A DNA stretch of 64,000 nt from Naumannella halotolerans (GCF_004364645.1 NZ_SOAW01000001.1:1302001-1366000), one strand, 5' to 3'; counted from the first letter of the stretch, positions 1-8,886 are shown. Numbers and translations: made by a program. Notes: a model not told the origin generated them from the letters alone.

Positions 1-163
1 AGTCACCGGCGTCGAGTCGATCGGGCCCCAGACCGGCCCGGCCGTCGTCGTCGGTGACCCCTTCGGCGACCGGGCTCCGATCGGCCCTGGTGAGTTGCAG
101 ACCGACACCGCGGGCCGGGGTACCGGTCGTCGCGTCGAGCACATGGGTGGTCAGGTGTGGCAT
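1..163 (-). CDS. uraH: 5-hydroxyisourate hydrolase, N-terminal part (cut by window edge)
   Basis: The reading frame is too short for a full ORF call because it runs off the left edge. It begins MPHLTTHVLDATTGTPARGV, the signature start of transthyretin-like 5-hydroxyisourate hydrolases, which open the ring of 5-hydroxyisourate made by uricase to give OHCU. The N-terminal histidine of the HVLD motif is one of the family's active-site histidines. A strong AAGGAGA ribosome site lies 6 bases before the ATG. About 54 of the usual ~105-110 residues are inside the window. It lies 136 bases downstream of uraD on the same strand, whose product uses its product OHCU. Confidence 0.9.
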   Translation of the reverse strand, partial: MPHLTTHVLDATTGTPARGVGLQLTRADRSPVAEGVTDDDGRAGLGPDRLDAGD

Positions 164-299
164 CGAGATCTCCTTCGCTGGTGGCACTTCGGGGTCGGTT
201 GCACTTCCGGGTCGGTGGTAATTCCGGGTGGCCACAGGATCACCGGCGAATCGTCCCGGCCCGCCGAACGGTCGTACCCGCCCTCGCACCGTTCCATGA

Positions 300-824
300 T
301 CATCCGATCTGGGCTCGGTCGTCGGTGATCGCGGTCCGCAGCCGCAGCAGTGCGATCTCGGTCAGTTGGCCCACTGCCTCGGCGGTCTCGGCCTCGGCAT
401 CGTTACCGAGCCGGCGGTGCAGCTCGTCCAGCATCTCCTGCGGCCCCCGGCCGGCTGCCCGGATCAGGAACACCCGCCCGAACCGCTGCTCATAGGCGGC
501 GTTGCCGGCCGCCATCGCCGTGCTCACGGCATCGTCGGCCGTGGCCATCGATGCCTGTTCCCGACGCGATGCCTCGGCCTGGGCCCCCGACGTCTCGACC
601 CGCTGCCCGATCCGTGGGTGGTCGGCCAGCGCCGCGTCCAGTTCGTCGGCCTGCCAGCCCGCAGCCGCCTGCCGGGCTGCCACAGCCAGCGCGTCGAGGT
701 CCGGATAGGGCCGTCCCTCCACGATCGCAGTGACCCAGCCGGGTACGTTCGCCCAGACGCCGACGAGTTCGGCGGCGCGATCGGCGGACAGGGCGTTGAA
801 CTCCGACAGCTGCATACTGCACAC
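300..824 (-). CDS. uraD: OHCU decarboxylase
   Basis: 174 residues, the normal size for 2-oxo-4-hydroxy-4-carboxy-5-ureidoimidazoline decarboxylase, which makes (S)-allantoin. The segment LADHPRIGQRV (about residues 65-75) carries the family's catalytic histidine motif (HPRIG), and YEQRFGRVFLIRAAGR is the conserved central helix and strand. Translation may start at the internal ATG at 815 (MQLSEFNAL) instead of 824. It is transcribed away from the allantoinase operon, so the space to 923 holds divergent promoters. Together with uraH it supplies allantoin to that operon. Uricase itself is not in the window and may lie to the left. Confidence 0.92.
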   Translation of the reverse strand: MCSMQLSEFNALSADRAAELVGVWANVPGWVTAIVEGRPYPDLDALAVAARQAAAGWQADELDAALADHPRIGQRVETSGAQAEASRREQASMATADDAVSTAMAAGNAAYEQRFGRVFLIRAAGRGPQEMLDELHRRLGNDAEAETAEAVGQLTEIALLRLRTAITDDRAQIG

Positions 825-910
825 GGTATCGGCAGCCGGGCGGCCGGGGAGCCGAACCGATGACGGACCGCTGCGGCGGATCCGGTAACACCGGCGAAAC
901 GCGGATCTCG

Positions 911-922
911 TAGCGTCGGGGC
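911..922 (+). promoter_or_regulatory. Probable -10 element giving a leaderless allB transcript
   Basis: TAGCGT at 911-916 is followed by exactly six bases and then the ATG of allB at 923. There is no ribosome site before the ATG. This geometry fits a transcript beginning at the start codon, and it recurs at several other genes in this window. No convincing -35 is visible. Confidence 0.5.
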
Positions 923-2284
923 ATGAATGTCGCGCCTGCCTCGGTCGCCGCCCCCAGGGTGTACCTGAACGGCACCTTCTCCCCCGCCACCGTGGTCATC
1001 GAGAACGGTACGATCGCCGCGATCACCCCCTTCGACCCCGGGGCCGATCTGGTGCTCGACCCCACTGCGGTGTTGTTGCCCGGTCTGGTCGACTCCCACG
1101 TCCACCTCGACGAGCCCGGACGTACCGAGTGGGAGGGTTTCGCCACCGGGACCGCGGCAGCCGCCGCGGCCGGCATCACCACGGTGGTCGACATGCCGCT
1201 CAACTCCGTACCGGTGACCACCACGCCGCAGGCCCTGGCGGTGAAGCGGGCGGCCGCGGTCGGCAAGCTGGCCGCCGATGTCGGCTACTGGGGTGGGGCG
1301 GTGCCGGAGAATCTGGGACACCTGTCCGAACTCGCCGCGGCCGGTGTGGTCGGCTTCAAGTGCTTCCTCTCCCCCTCCGGGATCGACGAGTTCGGCCATC
1401 TGGACCAAGATCAGCTACTGGCCGCGCTGACCGAACTGGCCGAGATCGATGCCACCTTGATCGTGCATGCCGAGGATCCCGCCGAACTGCCGCAGGCCGG
1501 TCCACTGGGCCGGGTCTACGCCGACTTCCTGGACTCGCGACCCGACTCCTCGGAGATCTCGGCGATCGGCACGGTGATCGAGGCCGCTTCCCGCACCGGG
1601 GCCCGGGTGCACATCGTCCACCTGGCCAGCGCCGAGGCACTGCCGCTGATCCGGCAGGCGAAGACCGACGGTGTCCGGTTGAGCGTGGAGACCTGCCCGC
1701 ACTACCTGACGCTGTTCGCCGAGGAGGTGCCCGACGGCGCCGCGGCCTTCAAGTGCTGCCCACCGATCCGCGGCGGGGACAATGCCGACCTGCTCTGGGA
1801 GGCACTGCTGGACGGCACGATCGACGCCGTGGTCAGTGACCACTCTCCCTCGACCCGGCAGTTGAAGGATCTCGGTGACGGTGACTTCGGCCTGGCCTGG
1901 GGCGGGATCGCGGGACTGCAGACGGGATTCTCGGCGGTCTGGACCGCGGCCCGCGAACGCGGCATCGTCCTCGAACGCCTGCTGCCGCTGTTCACCACCG
2001 GTCCGGCGATGGTCGCCGATCTGCACGGCCTGGGGGTGATCGAGGTGGGGGCCCCGGCCAACCTGGCGATCTTCGAACCCGACACCGACTACGTCGTCGA
2101 CGCCGAGGAGTTGCAGTACCGCAACCCGATCTCACCGTGGGACGGAACCAAACTGTCCGGCCTGGTCAGTCGGACCCTCCTGCACGGGCGGGTGGTCTAC
2201 GACCACACCGACGGTGTGCTGGAGCGCAACGGCCGGGAGATCCTCCTGGCGCCGGCCGCCGCATCGAAGGAGAGCCCGGTATGA
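923..2284 (+). CDS. allB: Allantoinase
   Basis: 453 residues, typical of the cyclic amidohydrolase (dihydroorotase-like) superfamily. It hydrolyses allantoin to allantoate in the cytoplasm. Metal-site features are in place: HVHLDEPG with the HxH pair at 59-61, the lysine that is carboxylated in GFKCFL (K146), histidines at 182 (VHAED) and 233 (VHLAS), and the catalytic Asp in SDHSPS (about 306). The DEPG after the HxH separates allantoinase from many hydantoinases. It is the first gene of a five-gene operon; its TGA overlaps the next ATG by four bases (ATGA). Confidence 0.95.
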   Translation: MNVAPASVAAPRVYLNGTFSPATVVIENGTIAAITPFDPGADLVLDPTAVLLPGLVDSHVHLDEPGRTEWEGFATGTAAAAAAGITTVVDMPLNSVPVTTTPQALAVKRAAAVGKLAADVGYWGGAVPENLGHLSELAAAGVVGFKCFLSPSGIDEFGHLDQDQLLAALTELAEIDATLIVHAEDPAELPQAGPLGRVYADFLDSRPDSSEISAIGTVIEAASRTGARVHIVHLASAEALPLIRQAKTDGVRLSVETCPHYLTLFAEEVPDGAAAFKCCPPIRGGDNADLLWEALLDGTIDAVVSDHSPSTRQLKDLGDGDFGLAWGGIAGLQTGFSAVWTAARERGIVLERLLPLFTTGPAMVADLHGLGVIEVGAPANLAIFEPDTDYVVDAEELQYRNPISPWDGTKLSGLVSRTLLHGRVVYDHTDGVLERNGREILLAPAAASKESPV

Positions 2285-3462
2285 CCCCGGCGCAGAAGTC
2301 CCCGGTGGCCGCGTCCGGATCGGCATCCTCGATCGGGCAGATCCTGCAGCCCGGCCAGGGACCGATCGACGGTGATCATTACCTGCCGGCCGGACCGGAC
2401 ACGGTGAGCTGGGGGCGGTTGCCATGCCGGACCGACTCGCCGGTGCTGCGGATCGCACCGGGTCAGAGCGTCACCATCGACACCGTCAGTCACGAGGGAG
2501 TCCTGGAGGACCAGGGCAAGGACCCCCTGACCTACTTCACCGGACACGGTGTGCCTGCCGACCAGGTGCTGACCGATGCCATCGCCATCGCCGCCGAACT
2601 CGCCCGCGATCCGATCGCCGACGGTCCGCATGTGGTGACCGGACCGATCCTGGTCGAGGGGGCCCGGCCCGGTGACCTGCTCAAGATCACCGTGGAGCGG
2701 CTGCTGCCACGGGTGCCGTACGGCGTGATCTCCAACCGCCACGGCAAGGGTGCGTTGGTTGGTGAGCTCCCCCGTGCCGAGCACAACGTCAGTGTCTTCA
2801 CCCCGGTGATCGAATCCGGTGGCGCGCTGTTCGGCAGCCTGCCACTGAGCGAGGGGGGCGCGGCCGAGGTCAGCTTCGCCCTGGCCCCCTTCCTCGGCAC
2901 CATGGGGTTGGCCGTGGACAGTGATCAACATCCGCATTCGGTACCGCCGGGCGCCTTCGGCGGCAACATCGACATCAAGCTCCTGACCGAGGGAGCGGTG
3001 CTCTTCCTGCCGGTGCAGGTCGACGGTGCGCTGGCCTATGTCGGTGACCCGCACTTCGCCCAGGGCGACGGTGAGGTGGCGCTGACTGCGCTGGAGGCGT
3101 CCTTGCGGGCGACCCTGCGCTTCGACGTGGTCAACCGTGCCACTGCGGTACAGGAGTTCGGCCAGATCAGCGGCCCGCTGGTCCGGACCGACGAATGGCT
3201 GGTACCGACCGGTCTGGATCCGGACCTGAACCTGGCGATGCGCAAATGTGTCCGGGCCGCCCTGGATCTGATCATGGCGCGTTGGGGTATGGACGAACAC
3301 CTCGCCTATGCCTATCTCTCGGCGGCCACCGACTTCGACATCTCCCAGGTGGTCGACATCGTCTGTGGTGTCCATGCCCGGATCCGGGAGAGCGATTTCG
3401 ACCAGCCGACGCCCCCTGCCGCAGCGGACCCGGCACCAGCCGAGAAGGAAGGCGATCGATGA
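2281..3462 (+). CDS. Acetamidase/formamidase family protein
   Basis: 393 residues from the ATG that overlaps the allB stop. It matches the FmdA/AmdA family of zinc amidases: LEDQGKD near the N-terminus, the central segment GPILVEGARPGDLLKI, HPHSVPPGAFGGNID, and GDPHFAQGDGEV with the conserved metal-site His and the GDGE motif. Family members release ammonia from formamide or small amides. Inside a ureide operon it may act on a small amide formed late in the pathway, for example oxamate, or on formamide; that is inference. It overlaps the next gene by four bases (ATGA), so the two are translationally coupled. Confidence 0.85.
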   Translation: MTPAQKSPVAASGSASSIGQILQPGQGPIDGDHYLPAGPDTVSWGRLPCRTDSPVLRIAPGQSVTIDTVSHEGVLEDQGKDPLTYFTGHGVPADQVLTDAIAIAAELARDPIADGPHVVTGPILVEGARPGDLLKITVERLLPRVPYGVISNRHGKGALVGELPRAEHNVSVFTPVIESGGALFGSLPLSEGGAAEVSFALAPFLGTMGLAVDSDQHPHSVPPGAFGGNIDIKLLTEGAVLFLPVQVDGALAYVGDPHFAQGDGEVALTALEASLRATLRFDVVNRATAVQEFGQISGPLVRTDEWLVPTGLDPDLNLAMRKCVRAALDLIMARWGMDEHLAYAYLSAATDFDISQVVDIVCGVHARIRESDFDQPTPPAAADPAPAEKEGDR

Positions 3463-5063
3463 GCGACCACCCGATCCGCGGAGCCGAAGCAGTTCCGGCG
3501 GACCTGCTGCAGGCATTCGACGCCTACGAGCGGGCGATCATGATCAACGACCTCGATGCCCTCGACGATGCCTTCGCGCCCGGCCCGGGTTCGATGCGCG
3601 GGGACAATGCCGGACTGCTCGTCGGTCACGACGCGATCAGCGCCTTCCGCGGCACCCGCGGCGGCGTCCCGCCACGCGTGATCGAGCGCGTGGAGTACCG
3701 CGAGCTGGGCCCCGGGGTCGCGCTGTTGATCTCGGTCTCCCGATTCAACGGTGGCGGCACCGGGCTGCAGACCCAGGTCTGGCAGCTGATCGACGGGCAG
3801 TGGTTGATCACCGCCGCCCATGTCACCCCCCGCGCCCAAGCGCTGGACCGCTCGGTCTGGCGATCGGTCGGCGATCCCCTGTGGCAAGGAGCCTGGGAGG
3901 GCCCGCTGGCCGGCCTGACGGTTGCGGTGAAGGACCTGTTCGCGGTCAAGGGTTACCGGATCGGGGCCGGCAACCCGACCTTCCTCAACGAGTCGCGGGC
4001 GGAGAAGACGATGGCTCCCGCGGTCGGTGACCTGATCCAGGGCGGAGCTTCGCTGCGCGGTATCGCCCGTACCGACGAGTTCGCCTACTCGATCGCCGGC
4101 GACAACGCCCACTACGGGACCCCGCCGAACGGTGCCGTCGCCGGTGCCCTGCCCGGCGGTTCGTCCAGCGGTGTGGCCACGGCGGTGGCCACCGGTCAGG
4201 CGGAGATCGGTCTGGCCACCGACACCGCCGGCTCGATCCGGGTACCTGCTTCCTACCAGGGTCTGTGGGGACTGCGCACCACCCACGGGCTGGTCCCCCG
4301 TCAGGGACTGCTGCCCCTGGCGCAGTCGTTCGACACGGTCGGCTGGCTGACCCGTCGCGGGGATGTCCTGGCCCGTGTCGTCGACTGGTGCCTGAACTCC
4401 GACGAGACGATCACCGAGACCCCCAGCCCCGACCTCGACCTGACGTTGCGCTTCGCCGTACCGGTCGAGGTGCTGGCGGCCACCGAACCCGACACCCGCA
4501 GCGCCTTCGAGGAACTGACCGGACGACTGCAGGCGATCGGGGCAGAGGTCACCGAGGTCGAACTGGGTGATCTCGACGACTACTACGAGCCGTTCCGGCT
4601 GGTCCAGGGGGCGGAGGCCTGGCGGAACAACGGTGACTGGGTCGATGCCCACCCCGGAGCGCTGGGAGCGGCCGTCGCCGAACGATTCGCCACCGCGGCG
4701 AAGATCAGCGAACAGACCGAGGACGACGCCCGGGCACAACTGGGCGAACTCCGGGCACGATTGCGCGACCTGGTCGGCGACACGGTGATCTGGATGCCGA
4801 CCGTACCGGGACCGGCGCCGATGCGGACCGCCAAGGGCGACCGCGTCGATGCGGTACGCCATGCCACCTTGCGGATGACCACCCCGGCGGCGATCGGCGG
4901 GCTGCCTGCCCTGTCGATCCCGCTGCTGAGCGTCGACTCCCAGCTGGGACCGGCCCCGGTCGGTGCGTGCGTGATATCGACACCGGGAAGCGACGCCGCT
5001 CTGGTACGACTGGGACTGCAGTTGGCCGACCGGCTCGCCCCCGACCACGAAAGGACGTCATGA
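3459..5063 (+). CDS. AtzH-like domain fused to an amidase-signature hydrolase
   Basis: 534 residues with two domains. Residues ~8-130 resemble the AtzH/HpxZ (DUF3225) NTF2-like fold, including FRGTRGG and the VWQLIDGQWLITAAHVT end. Residues ~145-534 are an amidase-signature enzyme with the complete Ser-cisSer-Lys triad: K158 (VAVKDLF), the GGSSSG loop (~233-238) and Ser259 in DTAGSIRVPAS. In Pseudomonas ADP and Klebsiella, AtzH/HpxZ and AtzE/HpxY are separate proteins encoded together, acting on 1-carboxybiuret-type or purine-derived ureides. Here they are one chain. Because the next gene makes oxalurate, oxalurate or a related N-carbamoyl acid is the likely substrate (inference). Overlaps both neighbours by four bases. 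Confidence 0.85.
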   Translation: MSDHPIRGAEAVPADLLQAFDAYERAIMINDLDALDDAFAPGPGSMRGDNAGLLVGHDAISAFRGTRGGVPPRVIERVEYRELGPGVALLISVSRFNGGGTGLQTQVWQLIDGQWLITAAHVTPRAQALDRSVWRSVGDPLWQGAWEGPLAGLTVAVKDLFAVKGYRIGAGNPTFLNESRAEKTMAPAVGDLIQGGASLRGIARTDEFAYSIAGDNAHYGTPPNGAVAGALPGGSSSGVATAVATGQAEIGLATDTAGSIRVPASYQGLWGLRTTHGLVPRQGLLPLAQSFDTVGWLTRRGDVLARVVDWCLNSDETITETPSPDLDLTLRFAVPVEVLAATEPDTRSAFEELTGRLQAIGAEVTEVELGDLDDYYEPFRLVQGAEAWRNNGDWVDAHPGALGAAVAERFATAAKISEQTEDDARAQLGELRARLRDLVGDTVIWMPTVPGPAPMRTAKGDRVDAVRHATLRMTTPAAIGGLPALSIPLLSVDSQLGPAPVGACVISTPGSDAALVRLGLQLADRLAPDHERTS

Positions 5064-6313
5064 CCGATCTGCGGACCTCCTCGATTCCGGGGCCGATCGA
5101 TCCACCCCCGCGGTTGCTGATGGGGCCGGGACCGATCTCTGCCTATCCGAGCGTCCTGCGGGCGATGTCGGCACCCCTGGTCGGCCAGTACGACCCGTTC
5201 ATGACCGAGGCGATGGCGCAGACCCAGGAGTTGTACCGCGCGGTCTGGGACACGACCAATCAGGCCACGATGCTGGTCGACGGGACGTCGCGAGCCGGCA
5301 TCGAGGCAGCCCTGGTCTCGCTGATCCGTCCCGGGGAGAAGGTGCTGGTGCCGGTCTTCGGCCGATTCGGTCACCTGCTGGCCGAGATCGCCGAGCGGGC
5401 GATGGCTCAGGTGCACACGATCGAGACCGAGTGGGGACAGGTGTTCACCCCCTCGGCGATCGAGCAGGCGATCATCGCCACCCGTCCGAAGCTGCTCGCG
5501 CTGGTGCAAGGTGACACCTCGACCACGATGAACCAGCCGTTGGACGAGATCGGCGCCATCTGCGAACGCCACGGCGTGCTGTTCTACACCGATGCCACGG
5601 CGTCGGTGGGCGGTAACGACTTCGCCGCCGACGCCTGGGGGCTGGATGCGGCCACGGCGGGCTTGCAGAAGTGCCTGGGCGGGCCCTCGGGTTCGTCGCC
5701 GATCACCCTGTCGGAGAAGGCGGTCGAAGTCATCCGCTCCCGTGGGCGGGTGGAGGTAGGCATCCGTGAGGACGGGGATCCCGATGCCAGCGACTTCATC
5801 CGCTCCAACTACTTCGACCTCGCAATGATCATGGACTACTGGGGTCCCCGACGGTTGAACCACCACACCGAGGCGACCTCGATGCTCTACGGGGCAAGGG
5901 AATGCGCCCGTCTGCTGCTGCTCGAGGGCAGGCAGGCGGTGATCGACCGTCACGCCCGCGCCGGCGCGGCGATGCTGGACGGTGTGCGCGCCCTGGGACT
6001 GCAGGTGTTCGGCGATGTGGCGCACAAGATGAACAATGTCGTCGCCGTCCGGATCCCCGACGGCGTGCCCGGGGATCCGATTCGTGCGCGCCTGCTGACC
6101 GACTTCGGGATCGAGATCGGCACCTCCTTCGGACCCCTGCACGGTTTGGTCTGGCGAATCGGCACCATGGGTTACAACGCCCGACTCGATGCCGTCCTGA
6201 CCACCTTGTCCGCCCTCGGCGCCGTGCTCTCCCAGGCCGGGTTCCCGGCCCGCGTCGACGCCGCCCTGGAGGCAGCCTCGGCTGCCTTCGGCCCGACCTC
6301 AAAGGAGGCCTGA
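5060..6313 (+). CDS. pucG: (S)-ureidoglycine--glyoxylate aminotransferase
   Basis: 417-residue fold-type I PLP enzyme of the class V group. The segment LLMGPGPISAYPSVLRAMS matches alanine-glyoxylate/ureidoglycine-glyoxylate aminotransferases. PLP-site residues visible are D178 (FYTDATASVGG) and the Schiff-base lysine K204 in GLQKCLGGPSG. The KCLGGPSG context and the ureide operon favour PucG over serine-glyoxylate aminotransferase. PucG converts ureidoglycine plus glyoxylate to oxalurate plus glycine. The ATG overlaps the upstream TGA. The last codons contain AAAGGAGG, the ribosome site for the next gene. Confidence 0.9.
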   Translation: MTDLRTSSIPGPIDPPPRLLMGPGPISAYPSVLRAMSAPLVGQYDPFMTEAMAQTQELYRAVWDTTNQATMLVDGTSRAGIEAALVSLIRPGEKVLVPVFGRFGHLLAEIAERAMAQVHTIETEWGQVFTPSAIEQAIIATRPKLLALVQGDTSTTMNQPLDEIGAICERHGVLFYTDATASVGGNDFAADAWGLDAATAGLQKCLGGPSGSSPITLSEKAVEVIRSRGRVEVGIREDGDPDASDFIRSNYFDLAMIMDYWGPRRLNHHTEATSMLYGARECARLLLLEGRQAVIDRHARAGAAMLDGVRALGLQVFGDVAHKMNNVVAVRIPDGVPGDPIRARLLTDFGIEIGTSFGPLHGLVWRIGTMGYNARLDAVLTTLSALGAVLSQAGFPARVDAALEAASAAFGPTSKEA

Positions 6314-6318
6314 GCCTG

Positions 6319-7677
6319 GTGGGTGACCCACGACTCGATGCCTCCGCCGAGGAGATCGCCCTGGCCGCGCGACGGGTGATGACCCGCTGTGACGACCTCG
6401 CCAAGGTGAGTGCCGACAGTGATCGGATCGCCCGGGTCTATCTCTCACCGGAACATGCGCGGGTGAACCGGCTCGCCTCCCGCTGGATGCGGGAGGTCGG
6501 TATGCGCACCTGGCAGGACGCCGCCGGGAACCAGGTCGGCCGGCTGGATGTCCTGGACTCCCCGGCCCGCGGCGGTGCGGCAGCCGGTTTCGAGCCTCCC
6601 CGGCGGCACAACGAGACACCGGCGCTGGTGCTCGGTTCACATCTGGACACGGTGCTGGATGCCGGCCGCTACGACGGCATCGCCGGTGTGTTGATCGCCC
6701 TGGAGGTGGTACGGCTGCTGGCCGTACCCGGTCCGGACGGTACGCCCCGCTCCCCCTTCCCCTTCGCCATCGAGGTGATCGCCTTCTCCGACGAGGAGGG
6801 CACCCGATTCGGCAAGGCACTGCTCGGCTCCTCCGCGGTCGCCGGCACCTGGGCCGATGACTGGTGGTCGCTGACCGATGCCGACGGGATCACCCTGCGG
6901 CAGGCGTTCTTGGAGTTCGGCCTGGATCCGGGCCGGGTCGACGAGGCAGCGCGCTCCCCACGCGACGTCGTCGGCTATCTCGAAGCACACATCGAGCAGG
7001 GTCCCGAACTCGATCGGCGTGGTGAGTCACTGGCCGTCGTCTCCTCCATCGCCAGCGCCCGGCGGTTCCAGCTGGTGGTCTCCGGTGAGGCACGACATGC
7101 CGGGGGTACGCCCTACGACATGCGTCACGACGCGCTGCTGGGGGCCAGCGAGGCAGCGCTGGCGGTGGAGCAGATCTGCCGCGCAGAACACCACATCATC
7201 GGCACCGTCGGGCAGTTCGAGGCCTTCCCGGGTTCGGTGAACGTGATTCCCGGGGAGACCCGGTTCAGCCTCGATCTGCGTGGGGAGTTCGACGACCATC
7301 GCGACCAGGTGTGGCAGCAGATCACCGGCGAGTTGGACATGATCACCGCCCGTCGCGGTCTGCGCTGGCGGGCGCTGGAGGTGCACAACGCACCGGCGGT
7401 GATGTGCGCCCCGCTGTTCCGGGACGTGATCGCCGAGGGGATCAGGAGCACGCTGAGCCCCGGGGCCGAGGAACCGGCGACGCTGTTCAGCCGGGCCGGT
7501 CACGACGGGATGTCGATCGGTGCGATCACCGATGTCGGGATGCTCTTCCTGCGCAACCCCGATGGCATCTCCCACCACCCCGACGAGAGCGTCAGCACCG
7601 CCGATGTGGCTCTGGGAATCCAGGCCCTGGCCGAGTCGGTGCTGCACCTGGCTGCCGAGAGCGCGCTGCGGCGCTGA
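6319..7677 (+). CDS. allC: Allantoate amidohydrolase (M20 family)
   Basis: 452 residues from a GTG placed 10 bases after a perfect AAAGGAGG at 6301-6308. It is a dinuclear zinc M20 peptidase-fold hydrolase with the full ligand set: SHLDTVLDAGRYDG (H109, D120), FSDEEGTRFG (E160/E161), HIEQGPELD, HAGGTPYDMRHD and a C-terminal GISHHPDE. This set is typical of allantoate amidohydrolase and N-carbamoyl amino acid hydrolases; the operon decides for allantoate. It releases ammonia and carbon dioxide and gives ureidoglycine, the PucG substrate. Last gene of the operon; no clear terminator follows. Confidence 0.92.
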   Translation: MGDPRLDASAEEIALAARRVMTRCDDLAKVSADSDRIARVYLSPEHARVNRLASRWMREVGMRTWQDAAGNQVGRLDVLDSPARGGAAAGFEPPRRHNETPALVLGSHLDTVLDAGRYDGIAGVLIALEVVRLLAVPGPDGTPRSPFPFAIEVIAFSDEEGTRFGKALLGSSAVAGTWADDWWSLTDADGITLRQAFLEFGLDPGRVDEAARSPRDVVGYLEAHIEQGPELDRRGESLAVVSSIASARRFQLVVSGEARHAGGTPYDMRHDALLGASEAALAVEQICRAEHHIIGTVGQFEAFPGSVNVIPGETRFSLDLRGEFDDHRDQVWQQITGELDMITARRGLRWRALEVHNAPAVMCAPLFRDVIAEGIRSTLSPGAEEPATLFSRAGHDGMSIGAITDVGMLFLRNPDGISHHPDESVSTADVALGIQALAESVLHLAAESALRR

Positions 7678-7721
7678 CCCTGATCCACCCCTGAGCGGCT
7701 GGATTCGGATTGGGTTGCCGT

Positions 7722-7734
7722 TAGGCTTGACCCC
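7722..7734 (+). promoter_or_regulatory. Probable -10 element of a leaderless small gene
   Basis: TAGGCT at 7722-7727 lies seven bases before the ATG at 7735, with no ribosome site between. It belongs to the leaderless-start pattern seen across the window. Confidence 0.45.
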
Positions 7735-7869
7735 ATGCGATTCATCAAGGGACTTGTCAAGACCGCCGTTGTTGCCAAGGTGATCCAGGTGGCCGAGCGT
7801 GAGCTCCGCAAGCCGGAGAACCAGCAGAAGATCAAGGATTTTCTGTCCAAGTCGCGCAAGAAGTCCTGA
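7735..7869 (+). CDS. 44-residue basic small protein, unknown function
   Basis: A very short frame, MRFIKGLVKTAVVAKVIQVA..., ending in SRKKS. It is predicted to form two helices: an amphipathic N-terminal one (residues 3-22) and a lysine-rich C-terminal one (KPENQQKIKDFLSK). A TAGGCT -10-like element sits 7 bases upstream, supporting a leaderless mRNA. Similar short proteins with a central KPENQ motif occur in actinobacteria as I recall, but I know of no function. It lies between allC and the convergent metE-like gene. Confidence 0.6.
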   Translation: MRFIKGLVKTAVVAKVIQVAERELRKPENQQKIKDFLSKSRKKS

Positions 7870-7902
7870 GCGGACCACTCGGTTCGGCGATCCTTTCGCC
7901 GT

Positions 7903-8886
7903 TCAGCGACTCAACTCCTCGGCGACTGGTCCGCAACTGCGGGCCAGTCGCCGAAGCAGTTCGGCGGCCACCGCCGGGGACCAGGTGGCCAGTCCGCAGG
8001 CCGGGGTGAGCACCAGTTCCCGGGTCGCGACCGCACCCAGTTCCAGCGGCCGCAGCAGCTCCAGGGTCCGGCCGACCAACCCGTCAACGCTCGGCAACCG
8101 GTCCGGTACCGAGGTGTCGGCGATCCCCAGTTGCAGTTCCTTGCCGGTTTCCAACCACCCGGCCACCCGATCCAGGTCGGCGGCGGTCAGCCGGCCGGCA
8201 TCCAGTGCCACCGCATCGGCCCCGGCCAGCGCGGCCCAGGGGAAGCGTGGGGCGCAGCAGTGCACCATGGTCGAGACCGGGGCCATCGCGGCGAACAGTT
8301 CCTGCAGCACCTGCGCCGCGTCCGGCTCGGGGACCGCGCGGTAGCGGTCGTACCCGCTGGCGGTGGGTACGGCTCCGGTGAGCACCGCAGGCAGCATCGG
8401 CTCGTCGAGTTGCAACCGCCATCTCACCTGCGGCAGCCGCCGCGCCAGCTCGGCCAGCAGTTCGGCGATGCCGGCAGTCAGCGACTGCGCCAGGTCCCGG
8501 CGGGCGCCGGCGTCGGAGAGCAGCTTGTTCCCGCGCGGGAGCTCCACCGAGGCGGCCATGGTCCACGGCCCGGCGAAGGAGATGAGGGCCTCACCGGTGA
8601 AGCCCTGGGCAGCCTCTTCGAAGATCTCCAGGTCGTTGCGGAGCAGGGTTCTCGCTCGACGGTGGTCGATGCCCGAGCCACCGGCGATCCGCCAACCCGA
8701 GGGCTGCAGGTCCAGCCCCAGCTCTGCCAGCACCGCCGTGGTCCGGCCGATCATCTCCGCCGGGGCGCCCCGATCGGGAAGTTCCGGCACATGGGTGGGA
8801 TCGGGGGTCTCGGACAGCGCCATCCGGGAGGCGGCGGCGAAATCCTCACCGGGCAATGATCCGAGCTGGCCCCAGCGTGGCCGCAT
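7903..8886 (-). CDS. MetE-like methionine synthase (core, cobalamin-independent type)
   Basis: 327 residues, corresponding only to the C-terminal catalytic barrel of MetE, as in the short archaeal/actinobacterial 'core MetE' or UROD/MetE-like proteins. Zinc-ligand motifs are present: HCCAPRFPW (about residue 195) and LTPACGLATWS near the C-terminus, plus LQLDEPMLP, equivalent to the IDEP motif. It probably transfers a methyl group to a thiol; the methyl donor is unknown. The same gene follows mnmA in mycobacteria. Its ATG overlaps the mnmA stop by one base (TGATG), so translation is coupled. Confidence 0.8.
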   Translation of the reverse strand: MRPRWGQLGSLPGEDFAAASRMALSETPDPTHVPELPDRGAPAEMIGRTTAVLAELGLDLQPSGWRIAGGSGIDHRRARTLLRNDLEIFEEAAQGFTGEALISFAGPWTMAASVELPRGNKLLSDAGARRDLAQSLTAGIAELLAELARRLPQVRWRLQLDEPMLPAVLTGAVPTASGYDRYRAVPEPDAAQVLQELFAAMAPVSTMVHCCAPRFPWAALAGADAVALDAGRLTAADLDRVAGWLETGKELQLGIADTSVPDRLPSVDGLVGRTLELLRPLELGAVATRELVLTPACGLATWSPAVAAELLRRLARSCGPVAEELSR

